From contig JABCPU010000272.1 of NCBI GenBank assembly GCA_016800925.1, positions 27,124 to 91,123 of the forward strand: a DNA stretch of 64,000 nt. The letters are read 5' to 3'. The position numbers were made by a program, and so were the translations under genes. The DNA is from Suillus spraguei (lineage: Eukaryota; Basidiomycota; Agaricomycetes; Boletales; Suillaceae). Each line of letters starts with the position of its first letter. Position 1 is the stretch's first letter. This document shows, piece by piece, positions 19,816-31,720 of this stretch. The notes beneath the pieces are model-generated. The model did no database searches and was not told the DNA's origin. It was given only the letters and a program-made list of their open reading frames with translations.

Positions 19816-22090
19816 TTAATCTGATTTCACCAACTTCTTGCCATCCAATCGCACCTTCACCCTCTTGTCGATAGTTCTATTCTCGTCGAAATCTTTGAGT
19901 GTCAAATTCCCGGCAACGGATGCCATCATGAGATGAAGGGTGTCTGACACATCAAATGTGGTCTTATGGTCATCGCTACCTTTGCTATACAGAGCGCAGG
20001 CAAATGTGAGGATGATGACGGTGGTGACGGGAAGGATAGCGAGAAGATATGTTGCCGACCGCCGAGTCCAACCTATCGTCGATATGTACATTGTTCCATT
20101 AACTGGGGAGAGGAGCTCATTCGGGATGGTATTATCGGGAAAACTGCCCACAACCATAAACCCAGAGCGAAGGAACTGCCAAGCGATGGTAATTCAATTT
20201 AGACTGAACCGAAGGGATCAGAACGCTCACTGTGGCAGAAAATTCAACAACACCACGCCAATAGTCCTCCTAAGAAAGGCTTAATTTAAAATGGACAAAG
20301 ACCTTGTAACATGAGACTCACCAGCTCTTCGTAAACCTGCGTCTGATTTTTAAGACCATCGTCGATAGATGTGTTAGTTGTAGAAGAATAGATGGAGTAC
20401 AGGGTATCTCCGATTGTGCTGCTCGTAAGCCCCTGCGAGTTGATCGAATGAAACTTGGCCACTCCAGCGACGAATGACAGTAGCTCTAAATTCTCTGGCC
20501 GAAAAGGGGAAAATGAGACGACCTCGGAAGAAATTAGGTTATGGGAATAGTTGGCGCGGACTGTGGTCAATAGTGGAACTACTGTGCACACACTTGGGTT
20601 AAGGAACCTATACTTGTAAAATCCTTGTGAAATAATCGCTGTAGGAACAGAATCAGACGATGACTACAAACGCATGTTTGAACGGCTCACTGAAGTTTGT
20701 AAGAGTTTGATTCAGATCTAGAGGCCCCGGGCACACAACGGAAGGAAGAAAGCCACTTCCTAATGAGCCCACATCTCCGCTTGCATCCACCGCGGTTACA
20801 TATTCCTGCGTCGTGAGCGTATCTAAAAGTTGACAGTAAATTTAAGGCAAGATATATGCGGTCGGGACTCACTGGTACCGCAGTTCGCACTTATATTCCA
20901 CAGGCGAATACCACTGATGGCGTGGTTTGAAGCAGCTGCATTGGCATAGATCACGGAGGAGTCGTTCGTGTTCCAGACGTATTGTGCCTGACTTGAGTCA
21001 ATGGCCTGACAGCTGACATTGGCTGTTAAGCCTTGCTGCGACATGGTATAGTTCCTGCTGAATCCTTGAGGAATATGCACGCTGGTATGTTTCCCCTGTA
21101 TCTGTTTTGTGTTGACTGTAACGTTTCCACCAGAAAACCCAAGACGAGTACCGTTGGCATCCGGAACTCCATCCGAGCCGGAATAATCCTCGATGACGGG
21201 TACAATCCCCTCTAGGTATACAACATATCATCGCAACTTTAAGTGACCTGAGAACCTGAACCTACGAGTAGATATATCATATTTTGCGCCATTGAAATTA
21301 AATGTTCCAGGAAGACCATAGGTATGCCCTGCAGCAGAGACTCCACTTAGCATTTCGCCGATGTCAAGAATCTCAAAAGCATTGTCCTGGACTTGGGTTT
21401 TTCGTTTTAGAAGAAACTGACGAAACACTGGGAGAGCAGCAGAAACGTACTATAATTGAGACCCCGATTTTGGAATTCTTCAGAGAGTAAGGTGGAAAAC
21501 GCGGTTCCAGAAATGTCAAGTTCGGATCCTTGCATCTGAATTGGCCATAGGAAGTAGGTTGGTGTGAGGAGAGTCGTCCATCTATATTCGCACTTAAATC
21601 AGACAAAACTCAATAGTATGATGCTCTCAGATTGAGTTACCCAGCTGTCAAGAGTCTGAGCACAAAAAAAACAAAGAGTGTCAAGGTGGTCAGTTGCCAG
21701 TACTTAGCACTCAGTATGTACGAGCCCTTCGACAAAGCGACACCGGCTGTTAGCTGAGCGAGAGAGACGGGCAACGAGTCCCACGACATCCGATGTCTCA
21801 ATGCCGCCTTAACTGAAATCGTGAAAAGACTAGAGAAATGATCATTTCTACGTGAGTGGTATGCTAGAGAGAGCAAACGGATATACAGACATGGAAGTAG
21901 TCACTGAAAGTACAGTGGCTATCAATGAGACTACCATCGTCAATTGTTGGGGGTGATTCCACCATAATTGGTTGACTTGATCGGGTGGAGAGAGGTAACC
22001 ATAATAGAGAACTGCACCAAGAAATCCGTACCCAAATGTCAAGATAATAATCTGGATACTGAGGATAACGGGATAGGGAACATGAAACAT
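19816..22090 (-). CDS. Multi-exon membrane protein of unknown function
   Basis: The exons read as one protein. The N-terminal part has transmembrane segments (VILSIQIIILTFGYGFLGAVL and, later, TLTLFVFFVLRLL). A long, probably extracellular middle part has many Asn-X-Ser/Thr sites (for example SGGNVTVNT, FSRNYTMS, NDSSVIY). A single C-terminal segment (SATYLLAILPVTTVIILTFA) is followed by a basic tail ending KVRLDGKKLVKSD. The stop is at 19818-19816. Introns are supported near 21640-21600, 21470-21430, 21250-21190, 20880-20830 and 20290-20160. The start at 22090 is provisional: another hydrophobic stretch (GFCYIMFGACVLCDLLEHFF) near 22620 on the same strand may be an upstream exon. I recognise the layout from basidiomycete hypothetical proteins but know no function. 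Confidence 0.65.
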
Positions 22091-23591
22091 CGCAGAACCA
22101 AGTCGGGTAGTGCAGAATCGATCATGTTAGATTGAAACATCTTATTTGACGGATGGAAAACTTCTGTGCCCTTGATTTGGCAATACTCGGAGCCTTGATC
22201 AATCGGTTCCGAGGTGAGGTAACACCATACCAACCTCTTTTGGTGCCATGTAGTATTCGCTTGGACCCAGAAATAGTTTTATTTAAACCAACCTTAAAGC
22301 TCTCGGGTCCGCACTGTCAGCCCAACTGTACACTACCCTTACACCCGATGTGTCCAGCTGGCCCCAGTTGCAGTGTCGCACAGACCATTACTTCATGAAG
22401 GTTCAGTAGTACTGATCTGCGAAATGAACAGAGCGCACAACTGACGTACGTTAGCCGCCGTTACGGACGAATTACAAATAGCGAGCGCTTGCAATGCTTC
22501 CAGTGACTGATAATGCGAATACTTGAGCCACTGTCTTTACAACCTGAAACTCGGTACTGAATGCGTGATGACTCACAAAGTTATTCAAAAAGAAATGCTC
22601 AAGCAAGTCGCAGAGGACACATGCTCCAAACATAATATAACAAAAACCAGTCTGCCGAACTAAATGTTAGTCTAACTAAAATAGAAACAACCAATAGAAA
22701 GAAAACTGAGTCTTAAATTATATTTATTCGGATTTTTAGATGGGCTCTGATCAGGATAAACTTTTATCCTAAGGGACAGTCCGTGCCTGCGGTAGGTGCT
22801 AAGGACGTGGTCAGGCTCGATGACACTCTTCTGACAATGGGCTTCGCTTCACTGTCGGTTCTCAGACCCTACTGCCAGTGGTTCGTTCTTTCGAGTTTCT
22901 CCAAACTCGTCCGAACACCCTCCGTGACGGCATTCGCAACGAAATGACCCTGGAACCTTGTGTCATGCTATGAAATGCATCAGGCAGCTTGGAAATATGC
23001 AGTGAGAAACTGTGAAGCAGAATGACGAGACCAACCAGCAGTTTCACAAGGTGAGCTTCGTGAACGGGTCTTCTAACAAACTAGTATCATAGTTCTGTAA
23101 GCCGCGGCTGGGTCTGAGTTCGACGAGGAATGCAACGGCAAGAGTTGGCAATGGGTGGTAGCGGCAAGACTTTATCTGCATAAAAGACTTTTTGGACGGA
23201 CTTTAACGTTGAATACTGCGAGTTCATTGGCTGACCATACGGAAAATACATGTTTGGTTTTGTATAGGACAAGAAATCTAACCCCTGTCAAAGTGCGCGT
23301 GGAAGGGAAAAGGCGTTGGTAAAGGAAAATAAGAGATCATCGAACAAAATGACTCTAGTGAAGGGGGTAGTTGAGATACAAACAAAGGTATGAGAGTATG
23401 AAACGTACTGAAGGCTTGTACGGACAAGGGAAACTAGGCGTACAGAGTTAGAATCGTTGAAGTGCTTGATGCGGTGTGTGCCTATCGCTAGAAACGAAGC
23501 CATCTTTACATTCCAGTTTGACCCGCGTTGATTTGCAGAACTATCAATAAGAGAATCGGTCTTACATGACTATCACAAGTTTCATCCTCGC
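22091..23591. other. Stretch with a possible upstream exon, otherwise nothing supported
   Basis: The minus strand near 22660-22570 encodes a hydrophobic segment followed by a plausible GTGAGT donor, and near 22540-22470 another short reading (VVKTVAQVFALSVTG); both could belong to the membrane-protein gene at 19816-22090. From 22700 to 23591 I see no gene. Confidence 0.4.
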
Positions 23592-24462
23592 CTAGACACC
23601 GCCTTCAGCATGAACGGTGGCAGGTTCCCTTCCATCATCGACTGGTGCATCCTCAGGACTGTTAAACGCGTGGCTAGTACTCCCATACATGTCGCCAAAG
23701 TTGTCCGATACGTCGCTGTCCACGAAAGAGTCGGAGAAGTTAGCGGTTGCACCTTGAGGTGTCGTGGTGAAGGGTACGTCAAAGGCAGATGAGTCAGACT
23801 GTGCCAGTGGTATCTCGGATATCTTTGTGTGATGGGACGCGTCGTTATCCACGGGGGCGATCGCAGCTGTGTTTTCAAATGGAGGGCTTCCGACAGGGTT
23901 GGCTGGAGTTTCATTGCCGGCGGGAGTACCAGTCGACGTGGGCCCAGCTGCACTTCCGAAGGTCTTTGAAGGAGATGGAGTAGGTGAAGTGGTAGTTACA
24001 GGAGTCATCGAAGGACCAGCGGCGGAAGAGCTATCATGCTGATCATCAGACGTCGGAGGAGCACCTCCTGGAATGGTTGCGCTAAGCATGCTATCACTCC
24101 CTGCCGGATCCCCAAGAGCGTTGGACAAGTAGCTGCCTTGCTGACGAGCGATGAGGGACCTAGAAGATGAACGACCACCAGACTCGTGGCATAAGATCAG
24201 GAAGTCGGTGAAAGCGCGCTCCGACAGTCCAGTGGGAGGGTTAACTTCTCGCCTGCCTAGGAGGATTAGGGTATGACGAGGGTCTGGATAAGCGACACCT
24301 GCGATGACGCAGGAGGGTAACTAGTAGCAGGGCGCGCGAACAGGATCAACAGGATACCTTCATAGATAGTTATGGACTTACATGTTGGTGGTGGGTGGCG
24401 GGTTTAAGAGGCGCTGCGAGCACGACCGGGAGAATGAGAGCGAGAGTTGAGAAGGAGCGCAT
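23592..24462 (-). CDS. Small secreted Ser/Thr/Pro-rich protein
   Basis: Two exons (24462-24382 and 24320-23592) joined by a 61-bp GT-AG intron give 269 residues. The N-terminus MRSFSTLALILPVVLAAPLK is a textbook signal peptide with cleavage after Ala-Ala. The mature protein has few cysteines and a long low-complexity part rich in Ser, Thr, Pro, Ala and Asp (for example TTTSPTPSPSKTFGSAAG), likely O-glycosylated. There is no transmembrane segment or obvious GPI site at the C-terminus (VHAEGGV). It could be a cell-wall or effector-like protein; no family recognised. I chose the acceptor at 24320 because it keeps the frame open through the whole second exon. Confidence 0.65.
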
Positions 24463-25143
24463 TATGAATGAATGTGGGGTAAGATGTGGGAAGCAAGAGA
24501 AGTCAAATCGAAGAAGAGGACAAACACGAAAATGGGAAGTTGTGTTTTTATATGCTTTGAGCTCGGTGGCTGGCAGAATTCCTGACACCTCATAATTGGC
24601 AAAATACAAATATTTCTGAACAGTGATATGTATCTTGTCAAGTATTAATTAGATCGGCACCGCAACAATAAGGTACAAAGGATATCATCTCTACACACCG
24701 ATTGGCACGACACGAGTGCTCAAAGCCGTCCACGTAGCTCTTTGCATCCGAGAAATGGGGATACATTCATTTCTCATTCTTCCCCTTTTATAATCTTACC
24801 GCGTGTGCTTAGAATCCACGATCTCCTTTGACCGATTCTTATCAACTTCACTGCACGCTCCCTAGTGAACCATTCAGAAATGTGTATATACACCACCTAT
24901 GTACACTCATATCATCTCACTTTAACGTCCGACCAAGCATGAAGTCTTGCTCACTCAAACACTCGTCTATTTCGCTCTCAAATTTTCATGACTACGTTAA
25001 TCTGTTCCTTTTCCCATTAGAACTCTCATAGCAACTTTATAGCATCGTAGTGTTGAAACGGCTCGTCATTGCAGGATGCAGGTCTAGTCGGTAGTAGGAA
25101 AAAATAGATAATACAATAGAATACAATAATAAATAAGAACCCT
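24463..25143. other. Intergenic, nothing recognised
   Basis: Contains the promoter of the secreted-protein gene at its left side and the 3' flank of histone H3 at its right side. No coding signal. Confidence 0.5.
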
Positions 25144-25709
25144 CTACGAACGCTCGCCACGAAGCCGCCGTGCAAGAGCGAGATCTTTTGGTTGAATAGT
25201 GACACGCTTGGCATGGATAGCAGCCAAGTTGGTGTCCTCAAACAATGAGACGAGGTATGCTTCCGCAGCTTCTTGAAGAGCCATCACGGCAGATGATTGG
25301 AAGCGTAGGTCAGTCTGACAAGAGATGAGACGACCGCAGTTGATATATACGACACAGGACTAACCTTGAAATCTTGTGCGATTTCACGGACAAGTCGTTG
25401 GAAGGGGAGCTTGCGGATGAGGAGCTCTGTTGATTTCTGGTACCGACGGATCTCACGAAGAGCGACGGTACCGGGACGGAAACGATGAGGCTTCTTGACA
25501 CCACCAGTACTCTGAGAAAGTATTAAGCAAGGTTCAATAGTTCAAAAAGAATACGCACCGCTTGTGCGGTCTTGCGAGCAGCAGACTTGGCTGCCAATTG
25601 CTTACGAGGGGCTTTGCCTGATAGCTAATGAGCTCGAGTTCCGTGTTTTAAAACTGAACAGAGACTTACCACCAGTAGACTTGCGAGCGGTTTGCTTGGT
25701 ACGGGCCAT
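25144..25709 (-). CDS. Histone H3
   Basis: Core nucleosome histone. Four exons (25709-25670, 25617-25559, 25511-25365, 25314-25144) give 138 residues. The tail [20 protein letters not shown] and the fold ([20 protein letters not shown], then [15 protein letters not shown], ending RRLRGERS) are unmistakable. The Lys27 region reads [17 protein letters not shown], two residues longer than the usual form: one extra residue before the Ala-Arg-Lys and one before Thr-Gly-Gly. All introns are GT-AG and the reading leaves no alternative that removes the extra residues without losing the frame. It is paired head to head with H4. Confidence 0.96.
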
Positions 25710-25911
25710 TGTTATGTAATGAAAATGTAGTTATTGGTTCGGGAATGAGAAATATGTCGCCGACCCTATATACAGACGCGTCGCGCTGTCACGTGAAAGG
25801 TCAATCAACAAACCGGATACGGTTATTCAGCACAGCCACTCACTGATGATATAAAAGCAATCGTCACTCTCATACCTTCCCCACTTTCAACTTTACTATT
25901 TACTCAACACA
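25710..25911. promoter_or_regulatory. Shared divergent H3/H4 promoter
   Basis: Only 202 bp separate the two start codons. TATAAAA at 25850-25856 lies about 60 bp upstream of the H4 ATG, and TATATA at 25767-25772 lies about 60 bp upstream of the H3 ATG on the other strand. Such an arrangement normally gives coordinated S-phase expression. Confidence 0.8.
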
Positions 25912-26383
<472 letters not shown>

Positions 26384-26626
26384 ACATTTGTCGATATTAT
26401 TCTATTATTTATATTGTATCAGTACTGTAATTTTAACTCCCTCATTTTATCTAAGCAATTGAAGCCATGGCTCGGATCATTATTCGTCGGTGCTAGTCCA
26501 AAGTTATCTCTAGCTCGGTCTCGATTCTGCGCTAACGGTTAGTATGTCCGTGGTTTTACCGACTTTTGACGTATCTTTGGATACTCTTCTCCCAACTAGC
26601 GACGACATGCTATAGACTCGACCACC

Positions 26627-27934
26627 ATGTCGAGTGTTCAGCTAAATGATGCACACTGTTTAACTCCAGACCTGCCCTTATTCCTACCAAACGAGACTCT
26701 TGCTGCTATCTGTCGCGGTCTTTCGCCTTCTGTCCTAGCAGTTGTCGCCCGTGTATCACGCCAGTGGAGGGGAGTAGTGGAATGGCTACTCTATTCAAAC
26801 ATTTTTATCTCAGAGACCCTCTCTGCCTCATCTCCACTCCCATATAGCACGCTCCGTTGCTGCCAGACTATTCGTCTGCATTCCCATCTTGCCAGCGGAC
26901 TCCGCACACTCCATATCCGATGGAAATCAGTGCACGGTGCATACTACGAGCCAGACTTTAACATAATCCTCTCCAATCTCTCACAAGCAATAGGCCTCGC
27001 AACAAACCTCCGGTCCCTAGACCTACATCTTGGCTTACCATCACTACCAGAACACCCAACTTCAACTTCTCTCACATTCCCTGCTACGGATACATGTTAT
27101 TACTCCCTCCGACGCATCTCTCTCAGCGGCATCGGCCCCTTCACCCACAACCGTCTCACACGTTTCCTCAACATTCTCCCTGCCGCACAACATCTCCGCC
27201 TTCCTGACTATTACGATCAGATCACCCTTCTCCCTCAAGCCCTCCCATCCCTCATATCATTTTCTGGCTCACCACGCGTAGCCGCTGCAATCCTACCCGG
27301 AAGACCCGTACAATCCCTCGTACTGATAGGACAAGACTACATCCCTGACATAGATCTATCCCAAATGGCCCTGACAAGTATCCCTCTCCGCCATCTGGAT
27401 TTGTCATCCATGTTGGTTACGCCGACATTACTGCGAAATTTATCCAAGAATCTTAATACAGTCGAGTCATTGAAAGTGAAGCTTGCATTGAGGTATACTT
27501 TACATTTCGCAGGTATCGTGAGTTCACTTTTCGTCTCGACGGCTCGGTTTTTGAAAATGTTTATTCAAGCTGATTGTTGTGTTTTTCCATCATAGGGCTT
27601 ACTAGCAGCGCTTTCACACCTTCTTGGCGCATTTCGCAATCTTTCTACGCTCGACCTCTCGCCTACGCACGTGGACTATACTGGACTCAGTAACAGCACA
27701 GAAGAACTCTCACTCTGCCGATCATGGCAGAGCGCATGTCCTTCACTACGACGCGTCATCTTTCCCTCCCAAACAGAGTGGACGTTCCAAGAAGACAATA
27801 ACACGTGGGCGTCTGTTCTCGTAGGAGAGTCGCGGAGGCGAGTGAGTGCATACTTGAGCTTTCGCGATGTTGTTGGTAATCGAATGCTGGCTTCTCATTA
27901 TCCCCTTGTAGCCCGCGTTCTACTCGTCCAATAA
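26627..27934 (+). CDS. F-box protein
   Basis: Two exons (26627-27517 and 27596-27934, with a GTGAGT donor) give 409 residues. Near the N-terminus, about residues 18-60, is an F-box-like motif: LPNETLAAICRGLSPSVLAV, then VSRQWRGVVEWLLYSNIFI. The remainder is made of irregular leucine-rich segments (LRSLDLHLGL, LRHLDLSSML, FRNLSTLDLS), the usual shape of mushroom F-box proteins. F-box proteins recruit substrates to SCF ubiquitin ligases through Skp1; the target here is unknown. The start has a good context (ACCATGTCG). Confidence 0.85.
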
Positions 27935-28229
27935 GTTCCTTGGGACCTGATCAGATATGCATAATCATGATATTTAATTGTTGCTGCCTGGTTTATAATC
28001 GCCTTGTGGCAATGCACACTTTGTGCAACTCATTGTTTCGATTTGTCGTTAGGCGCATGCAGGACGGAGAGGAACTACCTAATAATAAAAATATAGTCTT
28101 CAACGTCTGCCTTGAATGAAAGGTATCGGTGGCAAGTGCAGTACGAAACGCACAATTCCAAACAACACAATCTCAACCACACTAACCTCGGAAGCTACGC
28201 ACCGCTTCGAGTGCTATGAAAAAACGGGT

Positions 28230-28600
28230 CGGTGCAGTCGCGGTTTTTTCCCGATAGACAACGCATGGTCATGGGCTCGAACGACGAGAGGCTTCGCATG
28301 TGGGACTGGAAGCTAGGTGTCGTGTTGAATCCGAGGGGAGGTATAATATCAGCAATACCCAGACTCAGAAGTTCATTGTACATGGGAGACTTGCAGTCAC
28401 GGTTGCGTCGACAATGGACACCATTATGTCTAGCCTGGAAGGGCGCAAGGACAGCAGAGAACAGAAACACAAGAATCCTGAGCAGTGGAAGATACAACAT
28501 TGTAGCGGCATCGAAGGCCACGAGCTGGTGCAATGAGGACACGAGCGCGGTAAGTTTAAGGGATATACCAGAGACACATTCTTACGACCTCTTGTTACAG
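28230..28600 (+). pseudogene. WD40-repeat relic related to the WD40-TPR-HET gene
   Basis: The stretch near 28245-28330 aligns at DNA level with the first WD repeat of the gene at 47943-52027: FPDRQRMVMGSNDERLRMWD here, FPDRRRMVTGSRDKTPRLWD there. Further on, ILSSGRYN resembles the last repeat of that gene. Between them the frame is lost. No complete propeller, TPR or HET part follows, so this is debris of a duplicate. Confidence 0.7.
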
Positions 28601-28821
28601 TTGGAAGCGATAAATATCACTACCGCTTTGAAACGAAAAAAAAAAAATCACAACGTTGCAGCAATTCTCACATTTTTATCCTGACGTTTAACAAATACGC
28701 TTCCCCCACTATCTAATCGTTATTCCCCTTCGAACTTGACACATATGTCTTAACCATCAGGACCTTGACTTCTCAACCACCAGCGACCTCTCCAAGAAAG
28801 CACACATAAGATTGCCACGAC

Positions 28822-29229
28822 ATGATCACCATAAGCTTCGCCTCTGCCACTACAAGTCCTCAGTATCCCACTCCCAATGATCGAGCATCCCATCACTCTC
28901 GGGCAGCTCGGGGGGCACATGACAAGACGCCTACCACGCCAGTGAGTTATCTGGTTAAATACAAACTGTTCATACCCACACAAACATGCCCATACTTGCA
29001 GGTCCGGCATTCATCGTTGGTGAAGCAGAAAAGAGGACAGTATCCGGTAGTAGCGTCAGCAGCGGATATTGATGCTGTCAAAGCTGCAACGACGGGGAGG
29101 ACAAGGCAGAAACGCATTATTAGTGGGGGGTACTTGGGCTCGGAAAGATCGGAGAGGAAGACTCCTTTTCTTTACGTGCTGAATGATACTGTTCTTTATG
29201 CAGAGGAACTGAGTCCACGTTCGAACTGA
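28822..29229 (+). CDS. Hypothetical small protein, 115 residues
   Basis: Two exons (28822-28941 and 29002-29229) joined by a clean 60-bp GTGAGT...TTGCAG intron keep one frame open. The product is basic, with no signal peptide or membrane segment, and contains TTGRTRQKRIISGGYLG and a C-terminal hydrophobic patch (FLYVLNDTVLYAEEL). I do not recognise it. Chance is possible at this length; the intact intron is the main support. Confidence 0.35.
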   Translation: MITISFASATTSPQYPTPNDRASHHSRAARGAHDKTPTTPVSYLVKYKLFIPTQTCPYLQVRHSSLVKQKRGQYPVVASAADIDAVKAATTGRTRQKRIISGGYLGSERSERKTPFLYVLNDTVLYAEELSPRSN

Positions 29230-31552
29230 TATACCAGCCGATTGGACCACACTTCCTCGTTGAATGCAAGAAGCTTATGTGATGTAGCAGCCTCATCCTG
29301 ATAGGCCCATAAGTTTAGCTATTTAAACGTGATTGCGACGCGTCATTGACGCGGTACTGACTCCGGCCTTGACACGACACCAAATCCTGATAAGCCTTGA
29401 CGCGACCACTGACTCGGAAGTACTGACGTGCCATGTAGGATTGGCCCACCGAGGCAGCTCAGTGAGAACTTAGCAGCAGGCACATGGACAACTTGACAAG
29501 CATATATTTCATTTGAACAGAGATCTAGCGAGCAGATCTAACTGGAGTTATGGGCTTTGCCGTCGGGTTCAAGTTTAGTGTGGGTGAGAGGCTGCATGCC
29601 AGGCGATGAACGTTTCTGTTGTGTTTAATATGTGCAATCAGTATAACGAGTCCACGACCTGTTATGCCTTTGGCACAGGAAGCCAAAAAGGAGTGTGAAG
29701 CCGCGTGCCACGTACTCCTATTGCTGTCACTGTTTCTACTAAGCCCGGAACCTAAAATCATTTTATCACCAGCGCTTGCTATTAGTCTCACTCAATTCCT
29801 TTTTTTTTTTACAAGCAGTATACGAGTGACAGACAGTGAGAAATAAAATGAGTTGTAATTGAGGTCGACCTTTTTATTTTATTTCTGATGGCACAGTAGC
29901 GTGCACTGAGATTAGAATGTGCCGAGGCGGCGCATTGAACGATGCAGTTCGCTGTCTCTAAGTCCGACGCCAACAGTCATGGATAGAACATATCAGTGAA
30001 CAGTTTCGTTACCGAAAGCATGCTTTGAACTGCGTTTCACTAGCTTGTCCAAGTAGAATATCGAAGTCCTTAGACTTTGGTTAGTTGTGTTCTTATTCTT
30101 ATTTCTTGCTTGCTATTTCTGTCTATGGTGTGCTGCAAGGACTGCAAGAGCGAGGCCGACAAGTTTGTCGTCGTCGTTTTCTGCTGCAGCCAGTTGTGCA
30201 GTGACAAAGACTTCAAGCTGTTTAGATATAGACTGATAGTGTTTCTATGGCTGGCTATGGTGAACGGTTCAATTTGCCGCATCTTATTTTGAAGTCCGAC
30301 AAATGTTTGTTCCAGTATTAAAATTTATCAGTACCTTTATTCACTTCGCAGGTAAGAAACCTTACGGGAAGTCAACTTGTTCAACCGCTGGGGATATTAG
30401 AGCTCGGCAAATGCCGTTACGTGTTCCGTCCCGAACCTTCGAGCTCGCTGTACGACACGATGAGCTCCCATATCTCACTATCAACACGGCAGATTGATAC
30501 CGAGTTTTGATGGCCCGTGCACAGGCAATGACCAAGATGCGCAAGTGGGTTGTATTGGTCTGTATACTTGACTAAGGTAATGTAAAACTACTACTACTAC
30601 TCGTCGCCACCCTCTTCATCAGACGACTCTACAAACTCAGTGCTTGCTTGCAGAGGCCGAGAAGGATTCCTTTTTGCTCTCTTTGACGTCCCTTGGTTCT
30701 CCTTACTTGGGCCTGCAATAGTCCCGGCTTTGCGTTTTCGAGATACACGAATTTCATACGATAATTCATCGTAGCGCCAGGTAGCGCCGCGTTCGCGCCA
30801 ATTCGCCGCATCGTTCCGATAATCCCTCGTTTTTGTTGTCTCAAGATGTTCAGTGTCCCGAGATTCGTATAACTGACCCGGATCTGTTCATTTGTCACGT
30901 CATTTGCATATGTGTGTCAGTTCCGTCCATTCTACGTTATGATGCAATGCGCTATGATGCTTTTTCCGTACAGTTCAGGCGGAGGCAAACGGAACACACC
31001 TTGAGATGAGGAAGTTGGCTAACAGACGGTCTGTCTTTGTCATGTCAACGATGGGATATGGCGTGTCACGCACTTGCTTCACAACTAATACGGTAAGATA
31101 CTTATGTCTAATGCATGGACCTTTGAAGCCGTGCCAGGACTCATCACTATGCAGCTCAAGACACTGGTGCGACCAACTCCATTACCGATAGTATAGTAAG
31201 TAACCGCACTTGTGACCTCCTGTGACACAAGATGAACAGTTCAAATATTGATCAGACTTCAAAATACGTCCTGACAAATCGCCAAATCAAACCCGTGACC
31301 TATCGTCCACCATACGAAACGTCGTAGATGCACCATGAGATACAGTGCATTGACGATTGCACATACAACCGTGACACTAGACAAGTAGCATTCCCTGCGC
31401 TCGCATTGTTAAAACTTCGCAATGATGAACGTCGAACAACATGATATTCAGCAGTCCAGTATATCATTTTATTCTTCCTCACTTGCTTGTTCCCCATGGC
31501 AATGTACACTCGTTCGCTAAAAAATAAAATGGAATTGAGTGGGACTCTTAAT
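29230..31552. other. Gene-free stretch
   Basis: Only short readings in all frames; none resembles a known protein or has convincing introns. No transposon ends or long repeats found by eye. Confidence 0.5.
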
Positions 31553-31720
31553 TCATCATCTCGTGATACCACCAATGTTGACACCACATTGCTACCCCCT
31601 CCATCTTCTTCAACATAACACCTGTCTTCAATTGGTCCCACAGCCGAAACGTTTTGTCGTAGAACGTGCCCGTAACCATTCAGGAAAAACCCCGACTGCC
31701 GTTACGAGCTTAGATACGTT
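31553..31720 (-). pseudogene. Second WD40-repeat relic of the WD40-TPR-HET family
   Basis: The plus strand (CTTCAACATAACACCTGTCT at about 31608-31627, then CCCGTAACCATTC and CCCCGACTGCCGTTACG) matches the antisense of exon 1 of the gene at 47943-52027, at about 51870-51970. It therefore encodes, on the minus strand, the first WD repeat and the segment before it, with stops and shifts. Only about 170 bp are recognisable. Confidence 0.7.
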
